From positions 1 to 47,535 of the forward strand of contig WGMA01000075.1 in NCBI GenBank assembly GCA_016125285.1: 47,535 nucleotides of DNA, in the 5' to 3' direction. The first letter of the stretch is position 1; each line of letters begins with the position of its first letter. Below are positions 1 through 6,605 of this stretch, one piece after another. This DNA comes from Phycisphaera sp. GTDB lineage: Bacteria > Planctomycetota > Phycisphaerae > Phycisphaerales > Zrk34. Under the pieces are notes generated by a model. The model was given only the letters and a program-made list of their open reading frames with translations, ran no database searches and was not told the origin of the DNA. The position numbers and the translations under genes are program-made.

Positions 1-21
1 GTTGAATCGTTCGTCGTCCAT
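1..21 (-). CDS. 5' end of an unidentified gene, cut by the window edge
   Basis: Only the first seven codons (MDDERFN) lie inside the window. On the minus strand the sequence ACAAGGAGCACCGTCATG places a strong AAGGAG ribosome binding site seven bases before the ATG, which supports a genuine start running off the left edge. Product unknown. Confidence 0.55.
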
Positions 22-136
22 GACGGTGCTCCTTGTAAAAGGGATGAAGCAACACCATCATGCCGGCGAACGTTTTTACGCGCAACCCACCCTAACTGCT
101 CCGCCGGCGCGAACCTATAGCCGTGGCGCAATATCC

Positions 137-269
137 TGCTTGAGGGAGAGGGCCGGGGTGAGGGTGAATCCCCCGAACGCTTCGCATGTTTCCCGCAAGA
201 TGCGCGGCATTCGACGAATCGACCCCCTCACCCAACCTTTCCCCCACCCGGGGGAGAGGCGTTTCAAGG
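137..269. repeat. Composite palindromic dispersed repeat, copy 1
   Basis: Two GC-rich arms (GAGGGAGAGGGCCGGGGTGA and, about 60 bases on, CCCCCTCACCCAACCTTTCC with CCCGGGGGAGAGG) bracket a central segment containing CGAATGC and its near-complement GCGTTCG. The same arrangement occurs in inverted orientation at 15661-15801; half-copies occur at 24672-24706 and inside recN. It carries no credible reading frame. Confidence 0.75.
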
Positions 270-427
270 TGTCCAAATCCCAAGCATTAAGCTCTCAATC
301 CTCAACAAGTCCCAAGCTCTAAATCCGAATGTTCCAAACGCCGCGATCGCACGAGCGATACGTTTTGAACATCTGGGCTTCGTGCTTTGAATTTGTTTAG
401 GATTTAGGGTTTAGGATTCAGGGTTTC
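268..427. repeat. Long imperfect inverted repeat with TTTAGG-rich arms
   Basis: The segment around 268-336 (AAATCCCAAGC, CTCTCAATCC, CCCAAGCTCTAAATCC, TTCCAAACG) is an imperfect reverse complement of 358-427 (CGTTTTGAACATC, GCTTTGAATTTG, TTTAGGATTTAGGG). The short TTTAGG-like units resemble telomere repeats but are degenerate. The repeat ends just before the start of the next gene, so it may act as a leader or terminator structure, or be another repeat family. Confidence 0.55.
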
Positions 428-432
428 CCCAA

Positions 433-1746
433 ATGAGCACCGCCCCACCCGCCGCGCGCCGCGCCCGACTGAATTCGCTGTGCCTGCGCGCCTACCGCAT
501 GGGCGTGGTTATCGCGATCGCGCTGATGGTGTACGCGCTGCACGCGGAGATGCGCATCCAGGGCGATCGGCCGATCGACGTGCAGGAGGTGCAGCAGTTC
601 CTGCCGAAGGCCTTTGCGCTGGAGCTCGACGACTCGCCCCGCCAGGGCGTGCACGTGCTGGACGTCGACGGCAACCGCATCGGCTACGCGCTGAAGACGA
701 TGCCGGAGTGTCGCAGGATCATCGGCTACAGCGGGCCGAGCGACACGCTGGTGGTGCTCGACCCGGCCGACAAGGTGCTGGGCATCCGCGTGCGGTCCAG
801 CGCCGACACGAACGAGCACGTGCAGGTCGTGTCGCACAACGACTACTTCCTGCGCTCGTTCAACGGCATGGACTGGAAGAAGGTCGCGTCGATCCGCGAC
901 CTGTGGGACGTGCCGATCGAGGGCGTGAGCGGCGCGACGCTGACGTCGACGGCGGTGGCGCAGGGCGTGGTGTACCGCTTCCGTCACGCCGACGAGAAGG
1001 AAGCGGCGATGCCCGCCATGCAGGTGCGGCTGCGCGACGTGGGGCTGACGCTGGTGATCGTCACGGCGCTGCTGATGGCGTTCACGCACCTGCGCGGGCG
1101 GACGTGGATGCGGCGGACGTTTCAGGTCGTGGTGATCGGGTACGTGGGGTTCATCAACGGCGACCTGCTGGCGCAGTCGCTGATCCACGGGTGGGCGGCG
1201 TCGGGGGTGGCGTGGCGTCAGGCGCCGGGGCTGGTGCTGCTGCTGGCGACGGCGGTGCTCGTGCCGTGGACGACGCGGCGGCAGGTGTACTGCTCGCACA
1301 TCTGCCCGCACGGCGCGGCGCAGGAACTGCTCGGGCGGGTGTTCAAACGCAAGTTCAGCGTGCCGCGCCCGCTGCACCGGGCGTTGCGGTGGCTGCCCGG
1401 TCTGCTGCTGGGGCTGTGCGTGATCGTGACGATGCTGGGGGCGAGCTACGGGCTGGCGGGGATCGAGTGGGTGAACCTTGCGGCGGTCGAGCCGTTCGAC
1501 GCGTACGTGGTCAGCGCGGCGGGGTGGGCGACGATCACGATCGCGATAGTGGGGCTGGTCGCGTCCTTGTTTGTTCCGCAAGCCTATTGTAAGTACGGTT
1601 GCCCGACCGGGCAGTTGCTGGAGTTTGTGCGCTCGCACGGGGCGCCGCAATGGGGTCGGCGCGACACCGCCGGACTTGTATTACTGGCGGTGGTGACGGT
1701 GATCTACACGCAGTATGGTGTGATTCATGTATGGCTCGTTGGATGA
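433..1746 (+). CDS. FMN-binding membrane polyferredoxin (NosR/RnfG-like)
   Basis: Predicted membrane electron-transfer protein, 437 aa. After an N-terminal membrane anchor (about residues 20-37) comes a periplasmic FMN-binding domain ending in SGATLTS (166-172), the motif in which Thr171 is normally linked to FMN. Several membrane segments follow, with two cysteine motifs typical of NosR-type Fer4_5 domains: CSHICPHG (Cys287, Cys291) and CKYGCPTG (Cys386, Cys390). The next gene is apbE, the enzyme that attaches FMN to this motif, and it overlaps this gene by 20 bases, so the pair forms a flavinylation module. The physiological electron donor and acceptor are not visible. No nos genes are nearby, so I do not call it nosR. 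Confidence 0.82.
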   Translation: MSTAPPAARRARLNSLCLRAYRMGVVIAIALMVYALHAEMRIQGDRPIDVQEVQQFLPKAFALELDDSPRQGVHVLDVDGNRIGYALKTMPECRRIIGYSGPSDTLVVLDPADKVLGIRVRSSADTNEHVQVVSHNDYFLRSFNGMDWKKVASIRDLWDVPIEGVSGATLTSTAVAQGVVYRFRHADEKEAAMPAMQVRLRDVGLTLVIVTALLMAFTHLRGRTWMRRTFQVVVIGYVGFINGDLLAQSLIHGWAASGVAWRQAPGLVLLLATAVLVPWTTRRQVYCSHICPHGAAQELLGRVFKRKFSVPRPLHRALRWLPGLLLGLCVIVTMLGASYGLAGIEWVNLAAVEPFDAYVVSAAGWATITIAIVGLVASLFVPQAYCKYGCPTGQLLEFVRSHGAPQWGRRDTAGLVLLAVVTVIYTQYGVIHVWLVG

Positions 1747-2935
1747 ACACGAACCGGTAGTGCGTCGCGGTCCGGCGGGCGGGGGCTACGGCGGTCGCCG
1801 CTGGAAGCGTGCGATCGTGCCGGCCATCGCCCTCGTGGTGATCGCGATCGCGGCGATCGACGCGATGGTGCGTCAGCGCGACAACGAAGACCTGCGGGTG
1901 TCGCGCGTCATGGCGTTGCACGGGCAGACGATGGGCACGACGTGGACGATCACGCTGGCCGGGAACCCCGACCACGACGCCGACACCGACGCCAAGCCGG
2001 CGCTGCCGCCGGGCGTCACCCTCGACGACGTGCGCGACCAGATCCAGACCCGGCTCGACGAGATCGACGGCGCGATGTCGACGTGGATCAACAGCTCCGA
2101 GGTCAGCGCGTTCAACGCGTACACCGGCGACGACTGGTTCGACGTGTCCAACGACACCGCCACGGTCGTGGCCGAGGCGCTGCGCGTCAGCGAGGCGACG
2201 GACGGCGCGTTCGACGTGACGGTCGCGCCGCTGGTCGACCTCTGGGGGTTCGGCCCGGGCGGACGACCGGCCGCAACCCCCGACGCCAAGCCGAAGCCCC
2301 CGAGCGACGACGCCATCGAGGCCGCCCGCGCCAACGTCGGCTACCGGCGCCTGCACGTCCGCCTCGATCCCCCGGCGCTGAAGAAGGACGCGCCGGGCGT
2401 CCGCATCGACCTGTCCGGCCTGGCCAAGGGCTACGCGGTCGATCAGGTCGCGGCGGTGCTCGACGAGATCGGCATCCCGTCGTTCCTGATCGACATCGGC
2501 GGCGAGATGCGCGCCAGCGGACGCGGGCCGCACCTCGGCGGGGCGCCGTCGCAGAACGGATGGATCGTCGGCGTGCTGACGCCGATCCTGAGCGTCGAGA
2601 CCCAGGCCGAGAGCTCGATCGACGACCTGATGACGCTGAGCGACAACGCCGCGGCGACGTCGGGCGACTACTTCAGCTTCGTCGAGTTCGGCGACGGGCG
2701 GCGGGCCCACATCATCGATCCCCGCACGGGTCGCCCGGCGGTCGGCGCCGCGGCCTCGGCCACGGTCATCGACACGTCGTGCATGACCGCCGACGCGTGG
2801 GCCACCGCCCTGCTCGCGATCGACGCCGACGCCGCGCACGATCTGGCCGAGCGGCAGAACGTCGCCGCGATGCTGATCGTTCACACCGCCGACGGCGGCC
2901 TCGCGCACACCAACACCACCGCGTGGGCGCCCTGA
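1727..2935 (+). CDS. apbE: FAD:protein FMN transferase (ApbE), membrane-anchored
   Basis: Transfers FMN from FAD to a threonine of target proteins, here most likely the preceding FMN-binding protein. 402 aa. A single membrane segment (about residues 27-43) is followed by ApbE hallmarks: HGQTMGTTW, DGAFDVTVAPLVDLWGFG, GLAKGYAVDQV, DIGGEMRASG, HIIDPRTGRPA and the metal-site segment TADAWATALLA. The start overlaps the upstream gene by 20 bases and has no strong ribosome binding site, which suggests translational coupling. A later start would remove the membrane anchor. A second, lipoprotein-type ApbE is encoded at 24740-25816. Confidence 0.93.
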   Translation: MYGSLDEHEPVVRRGPAGGGYGGRRWKRAIVPAIALVVIAIAAIDAMVRQRDNEDLRVSRVMALHGQTMGTTWTITLAGNPDHDADTDAKPALPPGVTLDDVRDQIQTRLDEIDGAMSTWINSSEVSAFNAYTGDDWFDVSNDTATVVAEALRVSEATDGAFDVTVAPLVDLWGFGPGGRPAATPDAKPKPPSDDAIEAARANVGYRRLHVRLDPPALKKDAPGVRIDLSGLAKGYAVDQVAAVLDEIGIPSFLIDIGGEMRASGRGPHLGGAPSQNGWIVGVLTPILSVETQAESSIDDLMTLSDNAAATSGDYFSFVEFGDGRRAHIIDPRTGRPAVGAAASATVIDTSCMTADAWATALLAIDADAAHDLAERQNVAAMLIVHTADGGLAHTNTTAWAP

Positions 2936-3231
2936 GCCAGCCCCCCCAACCGCCTCACGCCTCACGCAGCACGCCTGTCGCACGCTCGGGCAGGTTGTGA
3001 GCTTTTGCGAAATCGAAAAACAGATCTTTGCAAACTCTGGCGAACGCCGACAAGCGTTCGTGTAGAGTTCTTCGCTTACGACCTTGGTGCCCAGCGACGG
3101 GCGGGCGTTGCGAGGCCGGCCGCCGTGACTCACCTTTCTTTTGAGTCGCGTCGACCGAGCTGCCCCCCGTCGTTTTTTATGCGCCGATCCCACCCCGAAC
3201 CCCCGTTACTGGACCCTCAGAGCGGTTCTGT
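2936..3231. other. Intergenic stretch with one strong hairpin
   Basis: No credible gene. At 3033-3069 a long stem forms from AACTCT and CGAACGC pairing with GCGTTCG and AGAGTT. It could act as a terminator-like structure for the upstream operon, although no T-run follows. The right part (from 3224, GGTTCTGT) is half of the palindromic target into which the transposon inserted. Confidence 0.5.
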
Positions 3232-3264
3232 ACAAATACCGGAAGTATGTACTTGTTGAAAACG
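3232..3264. repeat. Left end of transposon: target duplication plus terminal inverted repeat
   Basis: ACAAATAC (3232-3239) is the 8-bp target duplication. The 25-bp terminal repeat at 3240-3264 starts CGGAAGTATGTACTTG and is the exact reverse complement of 6573-6597. Confidence 0.9.
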
Positions 3265-3295
3265 AACATAACCGACAGTCCGAATAACATTTTGC

Positions 3296-3323
3296 TTGAC
3301 CTCGCCACCACATTGTTTACGTT
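3296..3323 (+). promoter_or_regulatory. Promoter for the TM-GAF operon
   Basis: TTGACC (3296-3301), a 16-base spacer and TACGTT (3318-3323). The -10 box ends six bases before the ATG at 3330, so the transcript would be leaderless, consistent with the absence of a ribosome binding site. Confidence 0.45.
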
Positions 3324-3329
3324 GCCGCG

Positions 3330-4118
3330 ATGCGCAACCAAAAGACCATGGCGATTGTGCGGCTGTGGTCAACGCGTATTGGCCGTAGCCTTGCGGTGGC
3401 CGCTATTATGATGGCGGCATCGCTAAAAACAGATACAACCAAGTGGCCTGATGCTTTGGGGCCTGCTGTTGCAACGGTGAATTTTTTACAGAATTACGCG
3501 TTTTTGGTGCTTCCGTCTGTTATAATTTTGAGCGGTATTTGTAGGGAGATTGAGAGGTGGGCCGGTGACACCACTATCTGGTCAGCATTGAAGGCTATCT
3601 TGGATGATTACCAAGACGAGGTATTCAAGAAGGAGGCCGGAGACCCCCCAGATTACCACCGCGTTACGCTCTTTCAATATCGTCCAAGGCCGCCAATATG
3701 TTTTTGGTTTCGATGGTCTGGAACCTTAGTTCCGGTTGAACGATCTGGACATATGACGCGTAAAAGCAAGAGCCGATTTCGCGTGTCCACGGATGCTGAT
3801 TGGGTTGAAGGCGTGGCGGGCTTAGCGTTTCGCACAAAACAAATCATCGTGGTTGATAAGCTACCAGCCGTGAACAATGGCATGGCAACAGACGAACAAA
3901 TTGAGGAGTATGCGCTGCGAACATCCGTGTCCACAGAATGGGTACGCGAAAGACAGCCTGCGGCTCGGTCCTACTGGGCGGTTGCAGTAGAGGCCAATGG
4001 AGAAATATGGGGCGTGGTGGTCATAGATAGTCGTGCAGAAGAGATTAACGAAAAAAAGACAAAACTGTTTGACACTTATTATGGACGAATGCTCAGCAAA
4101 TTACTTAAGGGGGCGTAG
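3330..4118 (+). CDS. Two-TM protein with GAF-like cytoplasmic domain (transposon passenger)
   Basis: 262 aa, no family firmly recognised. Two hydrophobic segments (about residues 17-32 and 50-70) are followed by a soluble domain of about 180 residues. Its core, DWVEGVAGLAFRTKQIIVVD, then SYWAVAVEANGEIWGVVVIDS, has the pattern of a GAF-type ligand-binding domain. It is cotranscribed with the gene at 4120 (one base between stop and next start). TM-plus-sensor architectures occur in membrane effectors of antiviral and signalling systems, but nothing here proves such a role. The start lacks a ribosome binding site; the transcript is probably leaderless. Low-GC and part of the transposon. Confidence 0.65.
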   Translation: MRNQKTMAIVRLWSTRIGRSLAVAAIMMAASLKTDTTKWPDALGPAVATVNFLQNYAFLVLPSVIILSGICREIERWAGDTTIWSALKAILDDYQDEVFKKEAGDPPDYHRVTLFQYRPRPPICFWFRWSGTLVPVERSGHMTRKSKSRFRVSTDADWVEGVAGLAFRTKQIIVVDKLPAVNNGMATDEQIEEYALRTSVSTEWVRERQPAARSYWAVAVEANGEIWGVVVIDSRAEEINEKKTKLFDTYYGRMLSKLLKGA

Positions 4119-4119
4119 C

Positions 4120-4599
4120 ATGGACGAAAAACGCCACATTACACCATGGATCAAAACTCGTCTGCGCGAGTTCCGGGATGCAAAAACCAAGGAGACCATT
4201 GCGGGCGTGGTCGTTGACGTGTACGTGTCGCCATACGATGTGCCAGAACGGATGCGGGGGTTTTTTGACGACGAAAACAAGCGATTCGTACTCGAATTTA
4301 AATACATGGCCGACGAGCCAACTGAGCGGGTAAAAGAGAACGACCACGTAGAATTGTGTGTTGGCGTGAAGACGGGTCGAATTTATTCTGTTGAAATCGA
4401 CGTTGGGGCAGTTGGTGCCCACGCTGTCGCCGTAAGCGTTGGCGAGAAAAAACCGTCTGAGAAATTGGAGCAAGCCGTAATCGAAGCAATGCGGCGGTAT
4501 GTTGACGAACACCCCAAGGTGTCAAAGGCAAATTATCGCGCAGCCGCGAGGGCGTTTGAAAAGCAGGGTGGACAAGTCTTGGACTTATTAGCGTTCTAA
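4120..4599 (+). CDS. Small hypothetical partner protein (transposon passenger)
   Basis: 159 aa, soluble, no recognised domain. The ATG at 4120 is preferred over upstream codons because AAGGGGG precedes it at good spacing, immediately after the stop of the TM-GAF gene. The middle is beta-rich (VVVDVYVSPYDV, RIYSVEIDVGAV); the C-terminal third is helical and charged (KLEQAVIEAMRRYVDEHPK). It ends in TAA, overlapping by four bases the stop of the convergent small gene at 4596. Tight coupling suggests the two passenger proteins act together. Confidence 0.7.
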   Translation: MDEKRHITPWIKTRLREFRDAKTKETIAGVVVDVYVSPYDVPERMRGFFDDENKRFVLEFKYMADEPTERVKENDHVELCVGVKTGRIYSVEIDVGAVGAHAVAVSVGEKKPSEKLEQAVIEAMRRYVDEHPKVSKANYRAAARAFEKQGGQVLDLLAF

Positions 4600-4778
4600 C
4601 CCGAAGAGTTGTTCTTGTCTGGCCATCCCTCTTTCGGTCTGCGCACATTCATCGCCTTTTGAATCGCGTCCTCAAAATCCATATCGATCTTGAGGCGTTC
4701 CGGATCGGGCCCGGGCTGATGAGCGGCATCGTCGTCTCGCTCTTTGTCGTGTTTCTCGCCGTCTTTGCTCTTTGCCAT
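4596..4778 (-). CDS. Small accessory protein downstream of the transposase
   Basis: 60 aa, highly charged and probably soluble (MAKSKDGEKHDKERDDDAA at the start, later PERLKIDMDFEDAIQKAM and RRPKEGWP). From memory, short proteins with a PERLKI...DAI/V...KAL pattern are found beside IS1595-type transposases; I could not check this. The ATG at 4778 has AAGGAAG seven bases upstream; the TTG 18 bases earlier lacks a site. It lies 49 bases downstream of the transposase on the same strand. Function unknown. Confidence 0.6.
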   Translation of the reverse strand: MAKSKDGEKHDKERDDDAAHQPGPDPERLKIDMDFEDAIQKAMNVRRPKEGWPDKNNSSG

Positions 4779-4827
4779 TGCCGCTTCCTTGACCAACTAG
4801 CCAATCAACATTGTACGGGCCGAAGCG

Positions 4828-5796
4828 TTACGCAGCATCCTCCATGTTGGCGGACTTGCGGTAGACGAGCCGCTTGCCCTCGCCAGCCTTGATCGCGGCG
4901 ACGACGCGCTCGCCATCTTCCAGGTGCCGATGGTTGTAGCGGAACTCTGTCGCGGCAAGATAGCGGTGAAGGTGCTTGCGGCTGACATTGTGCCATATCC
5001 CATACACGCCGCGTTTCACGAGTGAGAAGTAACCTTCAACTGTGTTGGTGTAGATGTCGCCGTTGACGTATTGGTGCTTCTTGTGATTGACGGTCTTGTG
5101 CCCGCCATCGTATTCCTTGCCGATGGCCTTGTAGCACCAGTTTTCATCGGTCATGATCGTGGATGCTTTATCCACAACCTCGCGGATCGCTCCCTTGAGA
5201 ATTTTGCCAGTCACGTTCGCGATGACGCGAGTATGAACGCGCCCGTTCCGCTCGACCATCGCCATGATCGGTTGCTTTGTCTTGAGCCCGCGATTCTCTG
5301 TAGCCTTGTGGCGTGGCTTTCCGCCGATGAATGCCTCATCGCACTCAACCACGCCCGAGAGTTTTTTTCCAACGAGCCCATCCGCCATCGCAAACCGGAT
5401 GCGGTGCATCAGGAACAGGGCCGACTTGTAACTGACGCCAGTGTGACGTTGAATCTCTTTGGCGCTCACGCCCTTCTTGGATGTGGTGGCGCGCCAGAAG
5501 GCGTAGACCCAGTGGCGGAGAGGGATGCGGCTTTCCTCCATCACCGTTCCCGTGCGGACGCTGTAGAGCTTGCCGCAGCCACGGCAACGCCAGCGGCCGT
5601 TCTTCTCCCGCTCGTCGCTGCAACGCATGGTGATGGTGTACACGTCCGTGTCGCCGCATTCGGGGCAACATGGCGCATCCTTCCAGCGGTGCTTCTCAAG
5701 GAACTCAACCGCCGCCTTCTCGTCGGCACAGGCCAGCGGGATGTCGCTGACGATCTCGCTCTTGGCGGTTCCGACCTTCTTCTGATTCTTGGCCAT
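4828..5796 (-). CDS. IS1595-family (ISXO2-like) transposase
   Basis: 322 aa. An N-terminal zinc ribbon (CCPECGDTD ... WRCRGCGKLYSVRTGTVM) is followed by an ISXO2-type DDE nuclease domain: VVECDEAFIGGK (first Asp), IMTDENWCY (second Asp) and TNTVEGYFSLVKRGVYGIWH, then KHLHRYLAATEFRYNHR, the usual C-terminal signature. No frameshift or internal stop, so it looks functional. The start is set at MAKNQKK because AAAGGGA precedes this ATG and the -10 box (5819-5824) overlaps the further-upstream ATG. The 8-bp target duplication around the element agrees with the family. Confidence 0.92.
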   Translation of the reverse strand: MAKNQKKVGTAKSEIVSDIPLACADEKAAVEFLEKHRWKDAPCCPECGDTDVYTITMRCSDEREKNGRWRCRGCGKLYSVRTGTVMEESRIPLRHWVYAFWRATTSKKGVSAKEIQRHTGVSYKSALFLMHRIRFAMADGLVGKKLSGVVECDEAFIGGKPRHKATENRGLKTKQPIMAMVERNGRVHTRVIANVTGKILKGAIREVVDKASTIMTDENWCYKAIGKEYDGGHKTVNHKKHQYVNGDIYTNTVEGYFSLVKRGVYGIWHNVSRKHLHRYLAATEFRYNHRHLEDGERVVAAIKAGEGKRLVYRKSANMEDAA

Positions 5797-5818
5797 CGTC
5801 GTTCCCTTTCTGCCTATC

Positions 5819-5846
5819 ATTATACTTTATGAAAATTCAAAGTCAA
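5819..5846 (-). promoter_or_regulatory. Transposase promoter
   Basis: On the minus strand TTGACT (5841-5846), a 16-base spacer and a perfect TATAAT (5819-5824). Transcription would begin about 12 bases before the transposase ATG at 5796. Confidence 0.75.
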
Positions 5847-6022
5847 CCCTTGTCGGCGATTTTCTGCAAACGCGCTACGGCAAACGAGTTGGCGCAAGTA
5901 CCGATAATTCTTGATTTTGCGCCGCGCGCGCGATACGATTACCGGTGGCTATCCACATACCGATAGGAGAGTCTGGTGTGTTGTGGACAGACTTGCCGAT
6001 GAAGGATAACCTTGTCCCTCAA

Positions 6023-6093
6023 TGGAGGCGGCGGGAATCGAACCCGCAGCTAGACAGGTGCAGAGCCGCTAGCGATCACCAGATCGCGCCCCC
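6023..6093 (-). tRNA. tRNA-like gene with G3-U70 acceptor and non-canonical arms
   Basis: 71 nt. The acceptor GGGGGCG pairs with CGCCTCC including a G3-U70 wobble, the main alanine identity element. The T-arm is perfect (GCGGG-TTCGATT-CCCGC), the discriminator is A, and CCA is not encoded. The rest is odd: a 5-bp CGATC/GATCG hairpin with a 4-base loop stands where the D-arm should be, and CTAG/CTAG closes a 15-base loop in place of the anticodon arm, so no canonical anticodon is readable. It starts three bases after the neighbouring tRNA. It may be a degenerate tRNA, a tmRNA-like acceptor mimic or a pseudogene. Confidence 0.5.
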
Positions 6094-6096
6094 GAA

Positions 6097-6181
6097 TGCC
6101 CCCGGTGAGACTCGAACTCACAAATCCTGCCAGGATGGCGGTTTTAAAGACCGCTGCGTTTGCCAGTTTCGCCACGGAGGC
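6097..6181 (-). tRNA. Class II tRNA with UUA anticodon (ochre-suppressor type)
   Basis: 85 nt, full cloverleaf: acceptor GCCTCCG/CGGGGGC with one G-U pair, D-arm GCG-AAACTGGCAAA-CGC, anticodon arm GCGGT-CTTTAAA-ACCGC, long variable arm ATCCT-GGC-AGGAT, T-arm GTGAG-TTCGAGT-CTCAC and discriminator A. The seven-base loop fixes positions 34-36 as TTA, which pairs with the stop codon UAA; a normal tRNA-Leu(UAA) would have TAA there. The D-arm and long variable arm resemble tRNA-Leu. No CCA is encoded, as for the chromosomal tRNA-Leu at 22608. It lies inside the transposon. Confidence 0.8.
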
Positions 6182-6200
6182 TAAAGGGAAGCGGAATCAG

Positions 6201-6237
6201 GGGCTGGGTCGGGTACAGACCGATACCAGCCCTTTTT
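6201..6237 (+). terminator. Rho-independent terminator, plus strand
   Basis: GGGCTGG/CCAGCCC stem with an inner TCGG/CCGA stem, followed by TTTTT. No plus-strand gene precedes it, so it may end a transcript antisense to the two tRNA-like genes. Read on the minus strand, it would be their 5' leader hairpin. Confidence 0.6.
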
Positions 6238-6248
6238 GCGCGCGAGGG

Positions 6249-6276
6249 TTGACGGAATCCAGATTGTTGTTAAGAT
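6249..6276 (+). promoter_or_regulatory. Promoter of a putative small RNA
   Basis: TTGACG (6249-6254), a 16-base spacer and TAAGAT (6271-6276). No reading frame follows, but a terminator lies about 70 bases downstream. Confidence 0.6.
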
Positions 6277-6282
6277 TGGTGC

Positions 6283-6374
6283 TGTTCTAGCAAGTCCTCC
6301 GTTACTGGGGGCAAGCCGCGTTCCATGCGGCCCCGAACTTTGAAACGACCCGCTGTTAGCGCAGCGGGTTTTTC
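6283..6374 (+). ncRNA. Putative ~90-nt small RNA inside the transposon
   Basis: The segment lies between a good promoter and a strong terminator and has no reading frame. It folds into three hairpins: CCTCC-GTTACT-GGGGG, GCCGC-GTTCCAT-GCGGC and the terminator stem. I do not recognise the family; the signal recognition particle RNA and tmRNA signatures are absent. It could regulate transposition or the neighbouring tRNA genes. Confidence 0.5.
6348..6373 (+). terminator. Terminator of the putative small RNA
   Basis: ACCCGCTG-TTAGCG-CAGCGGGT with a run of five T. No such run is present on the other strand. Confidence 0.75.
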
Positions 6375-6572
6375 ATTGGATTTTGTACAAGCATATTAAC
6401 CCGGCGCGGTTGCGCGCGCCAAGCCAAATCAAGAGAATTGCGACACCCCTGTTTCCAACCGCGTTTTTTACATCAAAACAAACCTAACGTGGTAAGAACA
6501 ACACAAAATTGTGGAGAAATTGTGACCAAGCTGTCGGTAACTTCGGGCAGTTCCGCCGCCGATAGCGCCGGG

Positions 6573-6605
6573 CGTTTTCAACAAGTACATACTTCCGACA
6601 AATAC
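6573..6605. repeat. Right end of transposon: terminal inverted repeat plus target duplication
   Basis: 6573-6597 is the exact reverse complement of 3240-3264, and 6598-6605 repeats ACAAATAC. Joining the flanks without the element restores an imperfect palindrome, GGTTCTGTACAA with TTGAACAGAACC. Confidence 0.9.

Larger units (their letters stand above)
3240..6597. mobile_element. IS1595-family-like transposon with passenger genes and RNAs
   Basis: The ends are identical 25-bp inverted repeats, and the flanking bases are ACAAATAC on both sides. An 8-bp duplication fits the IS1595 family, to which the internal transposase (4828-5796) belongs. The element is 3,358 bp, far longer than a minimal IS. 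Besides the transposase and a small accessory gene it holds a two-gene operon, two tRNA-like genes and a promoter/terminator-bounded small RNA. Base composition is clearly more AT-rich than the flanks. It lies between apbE and recN. IS1595 relatives with passenger genes are known; tRNA-like cargo of this kind is not something I recognise. Confidence 0.88.

Noticed and set aside
394-427. Eukaryotic telomere or contamination
   Set aside because: The TTTAGG units are few and degenerate, and form one arm of a local inverted repeat beside ordinary bacterial genes.
3005-3259. 84-residue open frame before the transposon
   Set aside because: No ribosome binding site, biased composition, and its 3' end is formed by the transposon's terminal repeat.
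6023-6093. Ordinary tRNA-Cys (GCA) or tRNA-Ala (TGC)
   Set aside because: TGCA is present in the central loop, but neither anticodon can be placed in a seven-base loop with a paired five-base stem and U33/purine 37.
6097-6181. Ordinary tRNA-Leu (UAA anticodon)
   Set aside because: That would require TAA at positions 34-36; the 5-7-5 arm GCGGT-CTTTAAA-ACCGC gives TTA instead.
6283-6374. Signal recognition particle RNA or tmRNA
   Set aside because: It begins GCTG but lacks the conserved SRP GGAAGGAAGCA-type loop and any tmRNA tag or acceptor arm.
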